Below, piece after piece: positions 15,920-25,996 of a stretch of 64,000 nt of DNA. The notes below the pieces were generated by a model. That model made no database searches. It worked only from the letters and a program-made list of their open reading frames with translations, and was not told the DNA's origin. The translations under genes and the position numbers were made by a program. Every line of letters starts with the position of its first letter. Position 1 is the stretch's first letter. Origin of the DNA: Salinibacterium xinjiangense (lineage in GTDB: Bacteria > Actinomycetota > Actinomycetes > Actinomycetales > Microbacteriaceae); contig NZ_BMLC01000001.1 of NCBI RefSeq assembly GCF_014645015.1, positions 1,192,585 through 1,256,584 of the forward strand, read 5' to 3'.

Positions 15920-17353
15920 TTAGACCTGCCGGAAGTCGATGCCGAGCAGGTTGGCGGCGGCCTTGTAGTCAGCGGCGCGGTGCCCAATGGAGAGCGACCA
16001 ATGGTGGCCGATGCCGGTCTGGGACCACTCGTCGACCCAGAGGCCGGGATCCATCCCAAAGTCGACGCGGGATGTCGTGTTGCCGATCGCCAGGAGAGGC
16101 CCGTCGACGACGACCCCCTCGGAGGCGATGAGCACCAGGGTGCCATCGCGGTCCTGGCCGAGGCCCAGCGTGGTGACAGGGCCGTGCTGCACGTCGAACT
16201 CGACGCTCACGCCCCATCCCCGCTTGCCGTGGTAAATCCCGAGGCCGCGCAAGAGCGGGTCTCGGGCGCTCACGGCGAGGTCGGCGGGCCCATCATGGCC
16301 CATCTCGACCACGCCGTCCTCGAAGTTCAAGGCTTGGATCTCGGTGAACGAGCCGCCGGCCCCGACGCTCTGGGTGATCAACTGGGCGACCGTGGTACGC
16401 AACTCATACTCGCCAGTGACGGGTACCCCGCGCGCGGTGAGCAGCGACGCCCCGAGGATCATGCCCGCCCCGAGCCGCTCATGCTGCTCGCCAGCGAGAC
16501 CGCGGTGATAGTAGGCGAGGGTGTCGAGATCAAAGTCGTCGACCAGGCGATCGAGGGCGACGGAGACTTTCGCGCCCCACGCAAAGTCCTCACCCTGCAC
16601 GGAGTCGTCGAGGGTGAAGACCTCACGCGCCAGCGCCATCCGATCGTCCACCTGCGCGTCGGTTACCTCCTCGACGCGCACGCGGAGGTCGTCGAACTCG
16701 AGCACCTCCACGTGGGAGCCAAACGTCACCGGGAGAAGGGTGAGGTCGGTCGAGACGTCGAGCATGCCGGGATAGAGGTGGCCCATCAGTCCATGCCGAG
16801 CGTGCCGGAGGGTGGCGCGCACGTGGGCGGCGCGGATCCACTGACCGATCCGCTCCCACGCGGAGTCTTGCCGGAGGTATCCGGACACGGATCGAAACGG
16901 GATACCCGCCCGACGGAACACGTTGCCCACCTCCGGCACGGAGCACTGGCCGCAGTAGGCCAGCCACTCCCCCGTGCCGAAGGTTGCATGATCCATCTTC
17001 GCAGTCGGCTGGAGGTCGATCACGAGCACTGGGGTCTTCGAGCGCTGCGCGATCGGCAGCACCATCGACGACGTGAGGTAGGTGGTGATGAACATGACGA
17101 TGAGGTCGCAGTCGGCGGCGCGCAGCCTCTCCGCGGCGATCGCGGCCTCCTGCGCGTCGGAGACGAACCCGACGTCGGTGACCTCGGCATCCATCTGCTG
17201 GAAACGCTCGACGACACAGGCGGTCGACTCCTTCAGCTGCGGCAGCAACTGCGGGAACTGCGGCCAGTAGGCCCCCAGGCCTCCGGCCACCAACCCGATC
17301 CGGGTCTTGCGTCGGGTCTTTGGGGGCAACAGGGATGCCGTCGTGTTGTTCAT
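15920..17353 (-). CDS. L-fucose/L-arabinose isomerase family protein
   Basis: 477 residues. The N-terminal Rossmann-like part ('IGLVAGGLGAYWPQFPQLLP', 'RAADCDLIVMFITTYLTSSM') and the C-terminal half ('QALNFEDGVVEMGHDGPADL', 'GLGIYHGKRGWGVSVEFDVQ', 'TGIGHHWSLSIGH') fit the fucose/arabinose isomerase superfamily; Glu and His residues in the second half would bind the metal. The reaction would be an aldose to ketose conversion. No ketose kinase or aldolase for that route is visible, although the non-phosphorylating fucose route is complete next door, so its substrate and role are open. A dyad operator candidate sits 38 bases upstream of the start. Confidence 0.75.
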   Translation of the reverse strand: MNNTTASLLPPKTRRKTRIGLVAGGLGAYWPQFPQLLPQLKESTACVVERFQQMDAEVTDVGFVSDAQEAAIAAERLRAADCDLIVMFITTYLTSSMVLPIAQRSKTPVLVIDLQPTAKMDHATFGTGEWLAYCGQCSVPEVGNVFRRAGIPFRSVSGYLRQDSAWERIGQWIRAAHVRATLRHARHGLMGHLYPGMLDVSTDLTLLPVTFGSHVEVLEFDDLRVRVEEVTDAQVDDRMALAREVFTLDDSVQGEDFAWGAKVSVALDRLVDDFDLDTLAYYHRGLAGEQHERLGAGMILGASLLTARGVPVTGEYELRTTVAQLITQSVGAGGSFTEIQALNFEDGVVEMGHDGPADLAVSARDPLLRGLGIYHGKRGWGVSVEFDVQHGPVTTLGLGQDRDGTLVLIASEGVVVDGPLLAIGNTTSRVDFGMDPGLWVDEWSQTGIGHHWSLSIGHRAADYKAAANLLGIDFRQV

Positions 17354-17390
17354 GGTGTCCAGATCTTCAGGTCGCCGCGTCGATGCAGAA

Positions 17391-17401
17391 ACATCGGATG
17401 T
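17391..17401. promoter_or_regulatory. Operator candidate ACATCGGATGT (isomerase gene)
   Basis: Perfect 11-bp dyad, ACATC-G-GATGT, upstream of the isomerase gene. The same element recurs before other fucose-block genes. Confidence 0.65.
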
Positions 17402-17503
17402 CTAGGGGAAGAATACTCCTAAAGCATCCGTGATTGGCTGGATTTCGCGTCCAAACATCTGATTCGTCGACCGTTCAAAGCTCGTGCGGTCTGGCGCCGG
17501 CGG

Positions 17504-18463
17504 CTATATCAAGTCTCTGTCCTCGAGCGCGCTCCAGAGGGATCGAGGAAGCGCAGCCTCCGCGAGCTTCACGTTGTGAGCGACTTGCTGGGCGTTGCGC
17601 ATGCCGAGCACGACGCTGCACACTGCTGGGTTGCGCAGCGGAAACGCGAGTGCTGCCTGGGGCAGCGTCACGCCGTGTCGCTCGCAGATGTCGGCAAGGA
17701 CATTCGCTTCACGAATGAGCTGTGGGTTCGCGGGCTCGTAGTTGTACGTCGCACCGGGGCACGGACGATCATTCGCCAACAGCCCCGAGTTGAATACGCC
17801 CGCGCTCACGATAGCGCGACCTCTCGCTGCCTCGAACACCGCGTCGGCGCCTCGGGGTTCCATCAAGGTGTAGCGGCCGGCTAGCATCGCAAGATCGATG
17901 TCTGCCCGGGAGAAAAGTTCAGCGACGGCCTCGGATGAGTTGGAGCCAATCCCCACTGCCCCGACCACCCCCTGGTCTCGCAATTCGATAAGCGCCGCAG
18001 CCCCGGTCTCGGCCGCCTTCTCGATTCCCGATACGTCCGGATCGTGAAGGAGAAGAATGTCGATTCTGTCCGTCCTCAGACGAACCAGGCTCGACTCCAC
18101 GGAGCGCAGGACCCCGTCGCGCGAGAAGTCCCACTCGCGGCGCCAGTCGCCCGGGACCACGAACATCTCCGGGTCGAGTTCGGTCGGCGGCACCTGGGGA
18201 ATGAGAAGGCGTCCGACCTTCGTCGAGATCACGTACTCACTGCGGGGCCGGCTCGCAAGCCCGGTTCCGATGCGCCGCTCGGATAGACCCAGCCCGTAGT
18301 GGGGCGCGGTGTCGAAGTAGCGGATACCGCTCGCCCACGCCTGGTCGAGAGCGCTGTCGGCGTCCTCCTGAGAGGTCACGCGATAGAGATTCCCGAGACT
18401 GGCACCGCCGAATCCCAGCTGGGTGAGACTCACCCCGGTCGACCCGATTTCACTGCTCAGCAT
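17504..18463 (-). CDS. Aldo/keto reductase, probable L-fucose dehydrogenase (block A)
   Basis: 319 residues of AKR fold: 'GIRYFDTAPHYGLGLSERRI' holds catalytic Asp and Tyr, 'VISTKVGRL' the Lys, 'ILLLHDPD' the His. The subgroup includes L-fucose and D-threo-aldose 1-dehydrogenases, which oxidise the sugar at C1 to the lactone. That fits the fucose genes around it. ATG 18463 is preceded by AGGAGG. Transcription is divergent from the FadR-type regulator, with only 48 bases between the starts. A diverged copy lies in block B (34745). Confidence 0.87.
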   Translation of the reverse strand: MLSSEIGSTGVSLTQLGFGGASLGNLYRVTSQEDADSALDQAWASGIRYFDTAPHYGLGLSERRIGTGLASRPRSEYVISTKVGRLLIPQVPPTELDPEMFVVPGDWRREWDFSRDGVLRSVESSLVRLRTDRIDILLLHDPDVSGIEKAAETGAAALIELRDQGVVGAVGIGSNSSEAVAELFSRADIDLAMLAGRYTLMEPRGADAVFEAARGRAIVSAGVFNSGLLANDRPCPGATYNYEPANPQLIREANVLADICERHGVTLPQAALAFPLRNPAVCSVVLGMRNAQQVAHNVKLAEAALPRSLWSALEDRDLI

Positions 18464-18511
18464 CGATACCTCCTACGTGGCAATGGTTGGGGCCGAGGAT
18501 AAGATATCCGC

Positions 18512-19198
18512 ATGGCCGTTACAGATGTCGCGATCCTCAAGATTAAGGAGATGATCCTCGACGGCGAACTTGCCCCCGGGGACCGACTGCCCCCGGAGAA
18601 GGAACTGAGCGAAAGTCTTGGTCTCTCCCGCAGTTCGATGCGGGAAGCCATCAAGGCTCTCGAAGTTATCCGGGTCCTCGATGTTCGGCAAGGTGACGGG
18701 ACCTATGTCACGAGCCTCGAACCACGTCTTCTGCTCGAGGCCATGTCCTTTGTGGTCGATTTGCACGACGACGCGTCGGTGTTGGAGCTCTTTGCCGTGC
18801 GTCGACTTCTTGAGCCCGCCGCGACAGCCTTGGCCACCGCGCACATGACGCCGGACATCATCGAGAACCTTCGCCAGCAGATCAGCTCCGTGGACGACAA
18901 GACGAGCGTGGAAGGTCTAGTCGCTCACGACTTGGAGTTTCACGGTGCGATCGTTCACCTGGCCGGCAACTCCTACCTGACGACACTTCTCGAGTCGCTC
19001 TCGGGGCACACCGTTCGTGCCCGTGTTTGGCGGGGGCTGACGGAGGAGAACTCGGTGGCGCGAACACTCGCGGAGCACAAAGCGATCGTGGAGGCGCTTG
19101 CGATCGGAGACGCATCTCTTGCCGAAGCGTTGACCATCGTGCATGTGTCGGGGGTAGAACAGTGGCTCCGCGGCTGGAGTCAGGCCAGCGAGGCCTAG
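18512..19198 (+). CDS. FadR-subfamily GntR regulator (fucose block A)
   Basis: 228 residues. DNA-binding part: 'DGELAPGDRLPPEKELSESL' and 'LSRSSMREAIKALEVIRVLD'; FCD ligand domain with 'DLEFHGAIVHLAGNSYL' and a final 'EHKAIVEALAIGD'. It is highly similar to the regulator at 39436-40125 (identical in 'SMREAIKALEVIRVLDVRQG'), so the two probably recognise the same operator. That operator is likely ACATC(C/G)GATGT, found near several genes of both blocks. A sugar acid such as fuconate or a pathway intermediate is the expected ligand by family analogy. Confidence 0.92.
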   Translation: MAVTDVAILKIKEMILDGELAPGDRLPPEKELSESLGLSRSSMREAIKALEVIRVLDVRQGDGTYVTSLEPRLLLEAMSFVVDLHDDASVLELFAVRRLLEPAATALATAHMTPDIIENLRQQISSVDDKTSVEGLVAHDLEFHGAIVHLAGNSYLTTLLESLSGHTVRARVWRGLTEENSVARTLAEHKAIVEALAIGDASLAEALTIVHVSGVEQWLRGWSQASEA

Positions 19199-19202
19199 TT
19201 TC

Positions 19203-20074
19203 TCAACCCTTGGTCGCACCGCTGGCCGGTCCCGCGACGAACCGGTCCTGCATGGCGAAGAAGAACGCCAGCACCGGGAGTGCGGCCAGCAACGTGAATG
19301 CAAACATCGCTCCGAAATCCGCCTTGTATTGGCCGATTGATCGATAGATGCCCGTCGTGATTGTGCTGCCTCCACCCGGATCCAGAATGACCAACGGGCT
19401 GAAGAAATCATTCCAGATCCAGATCCAGACGCCGACGAAGATCAGCACGCTGGCTGTCGTCGGACGCAGCAACGGGACGACCACCTGAACGAATGTTCGC
19501 AGGTGTCCGGCACCGTCCAGCGCCGAGGCCTCCTCCAGCTCGCACGGATTGGTCTTCATAAACCGGGCGTAGACGAACCCGTCGAACGGAACGTAGAACG
19601 CGATGTTGAACAGGATCAGACCCAGGTACCAGCCCTGGAGCCCGAGGGTCTTGAGAATCACCGAGAGCGGAAGCAACAACATCTGGAACGGCAGCATGAG
19701 ACCGATCAGCAGCAGACCCTGCAACAACCGCGACGTCAGACCGGTCGATCGGCCGAGGCAGTAACCGATCATTGAACCGAGCACGACGGTTCCGGCAAGT
19801 GACGGGACCACGATGAGGAAGCTGTTGAGCAACGGCCCCCGAAGTCAGGACCGTTTCCGCTGAGAACCGTGATGACATTGTCCAACGTGACGGGAGCCGG
19901 AAGCGCCGCGGGCGCCGACAGGATCTGTTCGTTGGTCTTGAAAACATTGACCAGAGCCAAGTAGAGCGGAACCCCTAACAGGGCTGAGACCATGAGGGAC
20001 ACAGCGAGTCAGATCAGGGTGGCCTCCCGAGGAGTCCTCCGGCGGCGGGCACGTGCGGCGGTTCGCTGGATCAA
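19203..20074 (-). pseudogene. Broken MalG-type sugar permease (block A)
   Basis: The C-terminal part is good MalG-type sequence: EAA loop 'EEASALDGAGHLRTFVQVVV' and end 'DRFVAGPASGATKG', closely similar to the intact copy at 40179. Two lesions are seen. An in-frame TGA at 20009-20011 replaces a Trp codon in 'ATLI(W)LAVSLMVSALLG'. A one-base frameshift at about 19845-19850 separates 'LSGNGPDFG' from 'LLNSFLIVVPSLAG'. A TTG at 20074, just after GGGAGGTG, was probably the original start and overlapped the upstream permease stop. Confidence 0.85.
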
Positions 20075-21004
20075 CTGGACACCTCCCATCGTTGCAGAAA
20101 GCCGACAACGAGGGCCGTGGCGACCGCGGTGAAGATCAGCAGGATTATGGCCATCGCTGAGGCTAGGCCAGCGCGGTTGAGCGTGAACCCAACGCGCATT
20201 ACTTCCGGGGCGACCGTTGCTGTCGCCCCGCCAGGACCGGTCCCGGTCAGCACCGTGGGGATGTCGAAAGCCTTGAACCCATTGATGAGGATCAGCGTGG
20301 CGTTGATGGTGAGCGCCGGGGCGATCAGCGGCCAGGTCACGTTGCGGAAAGATCCGGTCCAGCCGGCACCATCGATTCGTGCGGCGTCGATGAGCTCCTT
20401 GGGAACGGTCTGCAGGGCAGCCACGTAGACCACGACGGCGAGCCCGGTCGCCTGCTACCCGGTCACGAAGACCACCGAACCTTGTGCGGTGATGGGGGTT
20501 CCGAGCCAGCTCAGGGGCGATCTGCTCAAAACCGAGGGATCGAAGCAGGATATTGAGCACGCCATTGTCCGTGAGCACTCGAGACCAGATGAAGGCGACG
20601 ATCACCCCGCTCAGCGCGACCGGGATGAAGAAAACGGTGCGCATGACGAAGTAGGCGCGGTTTATCTTGTCGAGAAGAAGCGCGACCGCTAGAGCGAACG
20701 CGTTCACGCGGCTGAGCGTCAGTATGGTGAGCCCAGCGGTGAAGGCGAAGCTGGAGAGGAACGTGGCATCGGCGAACAGACGGATGTAGTTGTCCAGACC
20801 GACAAACTCAGCTGGGGGGAAGAGCAGATTGCAGTTCGTGAATGAGTAGCTGAGGCTCAGGTCCAGTGGGGCGAGCACGAGCACGCCGTACACGACCAGT
20901 CCGGGAAGAGCGAAGGGGCGCCCCGAGCGGGGTCCTGCGAGCGGCTTCCGCCGCCAACCCCGGCTAAGGAGGCCAACGGCGGGAGCTTTGACTACAGAAG
21001 ACAA
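20071..21004 (-). pseudogene. Broken MalF-type sugar permease (block A)
   Basis: The N-terminal part is read to 'LLRSLGFEQIAPEL', then the frame slips near 20515. The shifted frame continues with 'WLGTPITAQGSVVFVTG', then a TAG at 20455-20457 where a Trp is expected, then 'QATGLAVVVYVAALQTVPKE' and the EAA loop 'DAARIDGAGWTGSFRNVTWP', ending 'FLQRWEVSS'. So there is one frameshift and one nonsense mutation. The intact counterpart is at 41026-41916. Confidence 0.85.
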
Positions 21005-21013
21005 GGGTTTCGC

Positions 21014-22313
21014 TTATCCCTGGGTGTTGAGGTCGTCGAATGCAGCATCCAGATTCTTAAGGAAGTCCTGCACCGAGATCGAGCCAGACAGGAGCTGCTG
21101 TGCGCCCTTGTCGAACTCAGCAGAGAATCCGGACGGCAACGCGCGGCCTCCCTGGGTCCAACCGAAGGGATCAACGTAGGTAGATTCTTCCGTGCGGCAT
21201 GCAGAGACCGTGTCGAGAATAAGCCCCGCGGTGTCGCTGGGAATCTCAAAATCCTTCACCACGGGAATCAGGCTGTCCGAATTCAGTTGAGCGAGGTTGG
21301 GGCCTTTTCCGATCGCGCGAGCGACTGCGAAGGCCTTAGCCTGGTGGCGTTCTTAGTGGTCGCCGAAACCCCGAGCGCCTGCCCGTAGTTGAGGCCCTGA
21401 ACGACATCTCCTGACCTGCTCGGCAGCGGAAAGACGCCCACCTTGAAGTCAGCCTTGGTGGTACCGGCCCAGATGCCCATCGGGTACATAATGCCGTCGC
21501 CGGCCGCGAATTTCGCCGACAGCTGGCTGTAGTCAATGGTGAGCGCGTCGGCGTTGAAGTACCCCGCCGCGCAGAGCGCATTCCACTTCTCCACCGCGGA
21601 GGCGAACTCCGGGTCCGTGAATGAAACCTCACCGGCCTTGCGCCGCTCAACCCAGTCAGGGTTGGCTCCGACTGCATCGGTGGTGATCATTCCGTCGAGG
21701 ACGATCGTGGACGCCCACGTGTCAGCGCCTCCACCAAGAAGGAACGGGGTCAGACCTGCCGCCTCGATCGTCTTGGCCGCGGCGGTCAACTCCTCGTATG
21801 TCGTCGGGACCTCGATACCGAGGTCCTCGAGCACATCCTTGTTGTAGTAGATCATCGGGATGACCTGCGCGCCGAGGGTGAGCGCGTAGTGCTTGTCTTC
21901 CACGAGACCCGCGGTGTCGGGAGCATCGATGTCGGCGAGGTCCGCCACGTCGTAGGGCAGAAGCGCGCCCGCAGTGACGAAGTCCTGCAGCGGAACATCC
22001 CAGATCACATCAGGCAGGTTACCCATGGCGAGAAGCTGTTTAGCATATCCCTGACAGTCGAGGTTCGGTGTGTACTGGATCGTCACCTTCAGGTTCGGAA
22101 ATTCTTTCTGAATCTCGGCGACCTGCTTGTTCCAGAATTCCTTGGTGAGGTTTGGGCTCTGGAACGTGAGGAAGGTGATCTCAGCGGTAGCCTGTGCGTC
22201 GCCTCCTGTTTCGGGGCTGGGGCGCTGCAGCCGGTAAGGGCGAAAACGGACACCGCCGCCAGGGCGATGGCACTCCGCATGACGTGCTTCTTCTTGACAC
22301 TTCTTCGAGTCAT
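21014..22313 (-). pseudogene. Broken sugar-binding lipoprotein gene (block A)
   Basis: A type I extracellular solute-binding protein read in three pieces. Piece one (from 22313 or 22280) has a signal peptide and lipobox 'ALTGCSAPAPKQEA'. A frameshift near 22203 leads to 'DAQATAEITFLTFQSPNLTK' and the main body ('YAKQLLAMGNLPDVIWDVPL', 'KADFKVGVFPLPS'). A second slip near 21345 leads to 'AKAFAVARAIGKGPNLAQLN' and the end 'NLDAAFDDLNTQG'. The intact counterpart is at 42040-43305. With both permeases broken too, this transporter is dead. Confidence 0.87.
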
Positions 22314-22490
22314 TGTGAACAGAATTGTGGCGAGGGATCGATGATGATGCTGTGCCGCCAACGTCTCGACTAGCTCCGAGGAAGCGTCGTGTCGACGGTG
22401 ACTTCCCTGCTCTAAACGTCGGAGGTTTACCTGTCAACTCTGATGGTCTCCTGGGTCTGAAGCAATAAATTCTCGAAATAACGAGAAGAT

Positions 22491-22501
22491 ACTTCGGATG
22501 T
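22491..22501. promoter_or_regulatory. Operator candidate ACTTCGGATGT
   Basis: One mismatch to the ACATC(C/G)GATGT dyad. It lies between the divergent binding-protein pseudogene and the GH106-like gene and could have served both. Confidence 0.5.
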
Positions 22502-22519
22502 TTAGGATAGGTTGTCACT

Positions 22520-25500
22520 GTGACAGCATGGACCAGCCCCCGAATCCTCTCGATTGCGGACGCCTACTCGGCATTCGTTGAACCCCCGGCCTCAACCCAC
22601 CCCACTCCTTTTTTTTGGTGGAGCGGCGCAGACCTCAGTCGGCCGCGGCTGGAGTGGGAACTCGATCAGCTGAAGAACAAGGGCATCGGGGGCACGATCG
22701 TTGGGTACAGCCACCTCCCGGATGGACGCCTGGATCACGGGGATCCGGCGCCGTTCACCGAGGAGTGGTGGGAGCTGTTCAGGTGGTTCGTGGACGCGAG
22801 CGCTAATCGCGGCATGACCACCGGCATCCAGGACTATGGAGTCATTGGCACCGTTCTCAAGTCGGTTGCGCCGCAGACCTCGGGGTTAAACGCAGGAACC
22901 TTGAGCAACGTCATGACGGACATCGAGGCGGGAGAGCCCGCCATCCTGGACGCGAGTGACGGTCAGATTATCTCTGCGATCGCGTGGCCCGCTTCTCTCA
23001 GCATCGGGCAGGCAATTGCTTTGGATCCCGTCACCCTTTCCTCTCCCGCTGTCGAGTGGGAGGAACGCACCGAACCCTGGCACCTCAGCGCCGTGGTGCG
23101 CACTCGAGGCAAGATCGGGCTCGACTACACGGACTTCGATCCTTTGCACCCGGACTCGGGGGCCGCGGTCATCGACACCTTCTACTCGAATTTCCAACGC
23201 GAGCTCGGTGACCTGTTTGGCACTAGTTTCCGGACGTTCTTCCAAGACGAGCTTGATCTGGGCATCACTATGCCGATGTGGAACGATGCAGTGGCCGAAG
23301 CCCTGTCGATCGAATTCCCCGAGCCGCACCTGATCCACGCGCTCTGGCATGACCTTGGCGAATGCAGCACAGCCTTTCGGTCTCGATACAGGGACACGAT
23401 CGTCGATCTTCTCGTGTCGAACTACTTCCGGCCGATCTACGAATGGTTGGACGCTCGTGGTGTGCTCTTGGTTATGGACCAGATCAGCCGGGGTGACCTG
23501 AGGCTCGGCCACACCCACTACGCCGACTTCATGGAAACGATGCAGTGGTATCACGGCCCCGGCAACGATGATCCGGACCTTCGAGGGCCGCGCGGGACGG
23601 CGGCGTTCGCGATCAGCGCGTCGATCGCGCGGGCCGCCGAGCGCCCACTGGTGGTCAATGAGGCGTTCCACAGCAGCGGATGGGCCGTCACCCCTTCCGA
23701 GATCATCACCGGTGCCAACGTCGGTTTCGTCTCCGGCGCCAACCATCTCGTCATGCACGGGTTGAATTACACGACGGAGGCAGGGTGGTGGGAGTGGGCC
23801 TCGCCCGACTTCCACTTCAGGCAGCCGTGGTGGGTGCATTCCGCACCGCTGTGGAAGTACTTCGCACGCGTCAGCTCGATCCTCCGCTGCGGACTCGACG
23901 CTCAGGAGGTCGCAGTCCTCGACCCAAGCGTCGACCTCGACCTTGACCCGGACACGGGGTCTCCTGAGATCGCGCGCGAGCTGCTCACCTCTCTGCGGGC
24001 GGCGGGGCTTCCAGCCCTCGCGATCTCCCAGAGCACGCTTGCCGCCGCACCCGTGAGTGATCACGGTCTCCAGGTCGGCGGCATGCCACTGCGCGTCATC
24101 GTGTTGCCCGGCATGCGGACAGTGCGTGACTCCATCCTCGGGATCCTGTCCGCTTTCGTTGCAAGCGGTGGTCAGGTCATTGCCGTGGATGACCTTCCTC
24201 GGCGCACCGAATCCCGCTCACTGGGCGTTCATGACACCGCCGGATGGACGCTCGCGAACTCGATCACGGACGTCATCGCAGAGTTGCGCAACAGCCCGGC
24301 AGTCACCCCGACCGCGCCAGGTTTGATGGTTGCCCACCGTCGGCTGGACGACGCTGATATCTTCTTCATCGTCAACTCGACCGATGCGCCGATCGAGGCG
24401 CCGTTCATCCTGACCGATGCCCGTCGCCTGGTCGAGAGCTGGGATCCCTGGACGGGTCGGGCGACAGCAGCCCGGCGGTCGGACGGAGCCATCACGCTCC
24501 GGTTGGAGGCGGGTCGCGCGGAGGTCCTGGTCGTGCTTGACCAGAGCGATGATCTCGCGCTGGAAGCGATCGACCTGCCAAGCCGGACCTCCCCGTTGCC
24601 AGACGCCTGGACCGTCGAGTACCTGTCGGGGCTTGCCAACAACTACAAGGACTTTGCGCTCGATGAGCGACTGGATTTGGGGATCGAGACGGTGCGGTTC
24701 ACTGTCGAGAACACTACGAAACCCGCAAGAGCTGACGTCGGCACGCGGTTCTTCGTGCTGGGCCCCGTGCGTCCCGAAGAATCACTGACGGTTGAAAAAC
24801 GGCTTCTGATGAGCGAGCCCGACTTCGAGACGCCCATCGGAAATCTGTCTTGGCGGCCGTACGACTTCTCGCCCAGTTGGGGCATCGATGACGACCCTTT
24901 GCAGCGAGACCTCATGATCGGCCCCCACGGCCTCAAAGGTGCGCGGGATGACTTCCTCGATCCCCTCGTGCTTGACCCGATCATCGCCCCCGGATCGCTG
25001 TATTACTTTTGCTCGCGTGCTCCGACACCCGAGGGCAGCGAACTCCTCCGCGCAGGCAGTCGCGCACGCTTCACCGTATGGATCGACGGGCGGTTGGCGA
25101 TTGACAACGCGATCGAGGAACCCGCCGCGTGGTACCCACCATGGTCCTTGCGCGATCTCCGGATTACCGGATCGTCCACTCATGTCGACACACCCCATGA
25201 TTTCTCGGTCGTGCTGATCAAGCTCACCGTCTCTGCCGATCAACCAACGCGCGGGTACGTCGTGCTCGGCGGGAGTGAGACGGCATCCCCGACCCTGGCC
25301 ACCATGCGATGGTGGGAGGGGAGCGATCCTGCACGCATGTTTCAACCACGGGCCAAACACGCCGGTGGCGTGCGAGCCTCGCTCACGATGCCTCCGGGCA
25401 GCCGCAGCGCAGAGGTGAGAGCGATCGGCCCCGTCGTCACCGCCACCGTAAACGGATCCGAACTTCATGTCGTGGCGATGGATGCGAGCCCGGCGCGTGG

Positions 25501-25996
25501 TGAACCACTGGTTGTGTCAACGATCACAATTCCTGACGACCTGAACGGAATGCTCGATATCACTGTGCGGGGAGCCGTCGATTTGGGGAATACGGGAGGC
25601 ATCTTCACGAGCCCGATCCGCTGGACCACTGCGCCCCAGCGCGTGCCGCTGGCTTCGTGGGCGAACTGCGGGCTCGCGGACTTCTCCGGACGGATGAAGT
25701 ACACGACCACGTTCACGTGGACCCGTCGCCCCGGAGGCGTAGGACTCGGGCTACAGGGTCTCGTCGGCTCGGCTGAAGTGACTCTCAACGGCCAGACGCT
25801 CGGGATCCTCTTCGATGAATCGACGACGCTCGACTTGTCCGGTGCCGTTCTCGACGGCGACAACGTCATCGAGATCGAATGCGCCAACACCCTCGGCAAT
25901 TACTACGGGCGGTGGCCGACGCCATACGCCTCCACCTCGGATGCGGGAGGCGGCTTTCGTGCGGCGGTGCTGGTGTCGGCGGAACTCGACGGCTAG
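22520..25996 (+). CDS. GH106-like glycoside hydrolase (putative alpha-L-rhamnosidase family)
   Basis: 1158 residues, in the range of GH106 and related large glycosidases. The N terminus has 'PTPFFWWSGADLSRPRLEWE' and 'LKNKGIGGTIVGYSHL', the typical opening of this group ('WWxG', 'KxxGxGG'). The catalytic-region stretch contains 'TFFQDELDLG', 'RPLVVNEAFHSSGWAVTP' and 'LNYTTEAGWWEWASP'. Galactose-binding-like beta domains follow (about 640-1150), ending 'NVIEIECANTLGNYYGRWPT'. No signal peptide is seen, so it probably acts on imported oligosaccharides. Specificity may be for L-rhamnose or another 6-deoxyhexose; the fucose genes around it suggest fucosides, but this is inference. GTG start 22520. 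Confidence 0.75.
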   Translation: MTAWTSPRILSIADAYSAFVEPPASTHPTPFFWWSGADLSRPRLEWELDQLKNKGIGGTIVGYSHLPDGRLDHGDPAPFTEEWWELFRWFVDASANRGMTTGIQDYGVIGTVLKSVAPQTSGLNAGTLSNVMTDIEAGEPAILDASDGQIISAIAWPASLSIGQAIALDPVTLSSPAVEWEERTEPWHLSAVVRTRGKIGLDYTDFDPLHPDSGAAVIDTFYSNFQRELGDLFGTSFRTFFQDELDLGITMPMWNDAVAEALSIEFPEPHLIHALWHDLGECSTAFRSRYRDTIVDLLVSNYFRPIYEWLDARGVLLVMDQISRGDLRLGHTHYADFMETMQWYHGPGNDDPDLRGPRGTAAFAISASIARAAERPLVVNEAFHSSGWAVTPSEIITGANVGFVSGANHLVMHGLNYTTEAGWWEWASPDFHFRQPWWVHSAPLWKYFARVSSILRCGLDAQEVAVLDPSVDLDLDPDTGSPEIARELLTSLRAAGLPALAISQSTLAAAPVSDHGLQVGGMPLRVIVLPGMRTVRDSILGILSAFVASGGQVIAVDDLPRRTESRSLGVHDTAGWTLANSITDVIAELRNSPAVTPTAPGLMVAHRRLDDADIFFIVNSTDAPIEAPFILTDARRLVESWDPWTGRATAARRSDGAITLRLEAGRAEVLVVLDQSDDLALEAIDLPSRTSPLPDAWTVEYLSGLANNYKDFALDERLDLGIETVRFTVENTTKPARADVGTRFFVLGPVRPEESLTVEKRLLMSEPDFETPIGNLSWRPYDFSPSWGIDDDPLQRDLMIGPHGLKGARDDFLDPLVLDPIIAPGSLYYFCSRAPTPEGSELLRAGSRARFTVWIDGRLAIDNAIEEPAAWYPPWSLRDLRITGSSTHVDTPHDFSVVLIKLTVSADQPTRGYVVLGGSETASPTLATMRWWEGSDPARMFQPRAKHAGGVRASLTMPPGSRSAEVRAIGPVVTATVNGSELHVVAMDASPARGEPLVVSTITIPDDLNGMLDITVRGAVDLGNTGGIFTSPIRWTTAPQRVPLASWANCGLADFSGRMKYTTTFTWTRRPGGVGLGLQGLVGSAEVTLNGQTLGILFDESTTLDLSGAVLDGDNVIEIECANTLGNYYGRWPTPYASTSDAGGGFRAAVLVSAELDG

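Noticed and set aside
15656-17422. Long plus-strand frame of 588 codons
   Set aside because: Shadow of the isomerase and transposase genes on the other strand; no family sequence.
18504-18515. Operator at ATATCCGCATG before regulator A
   Set aside because: Shares only ATCCG with the dyad and overlaps the start codon; too weak to call.
22886-24064. Long minus-strand frame of 392 codons
   Set aside because: Antisense shadow of the GH106-like gene in high-GC DNA; composition is Arg/Val-rich without motifs.
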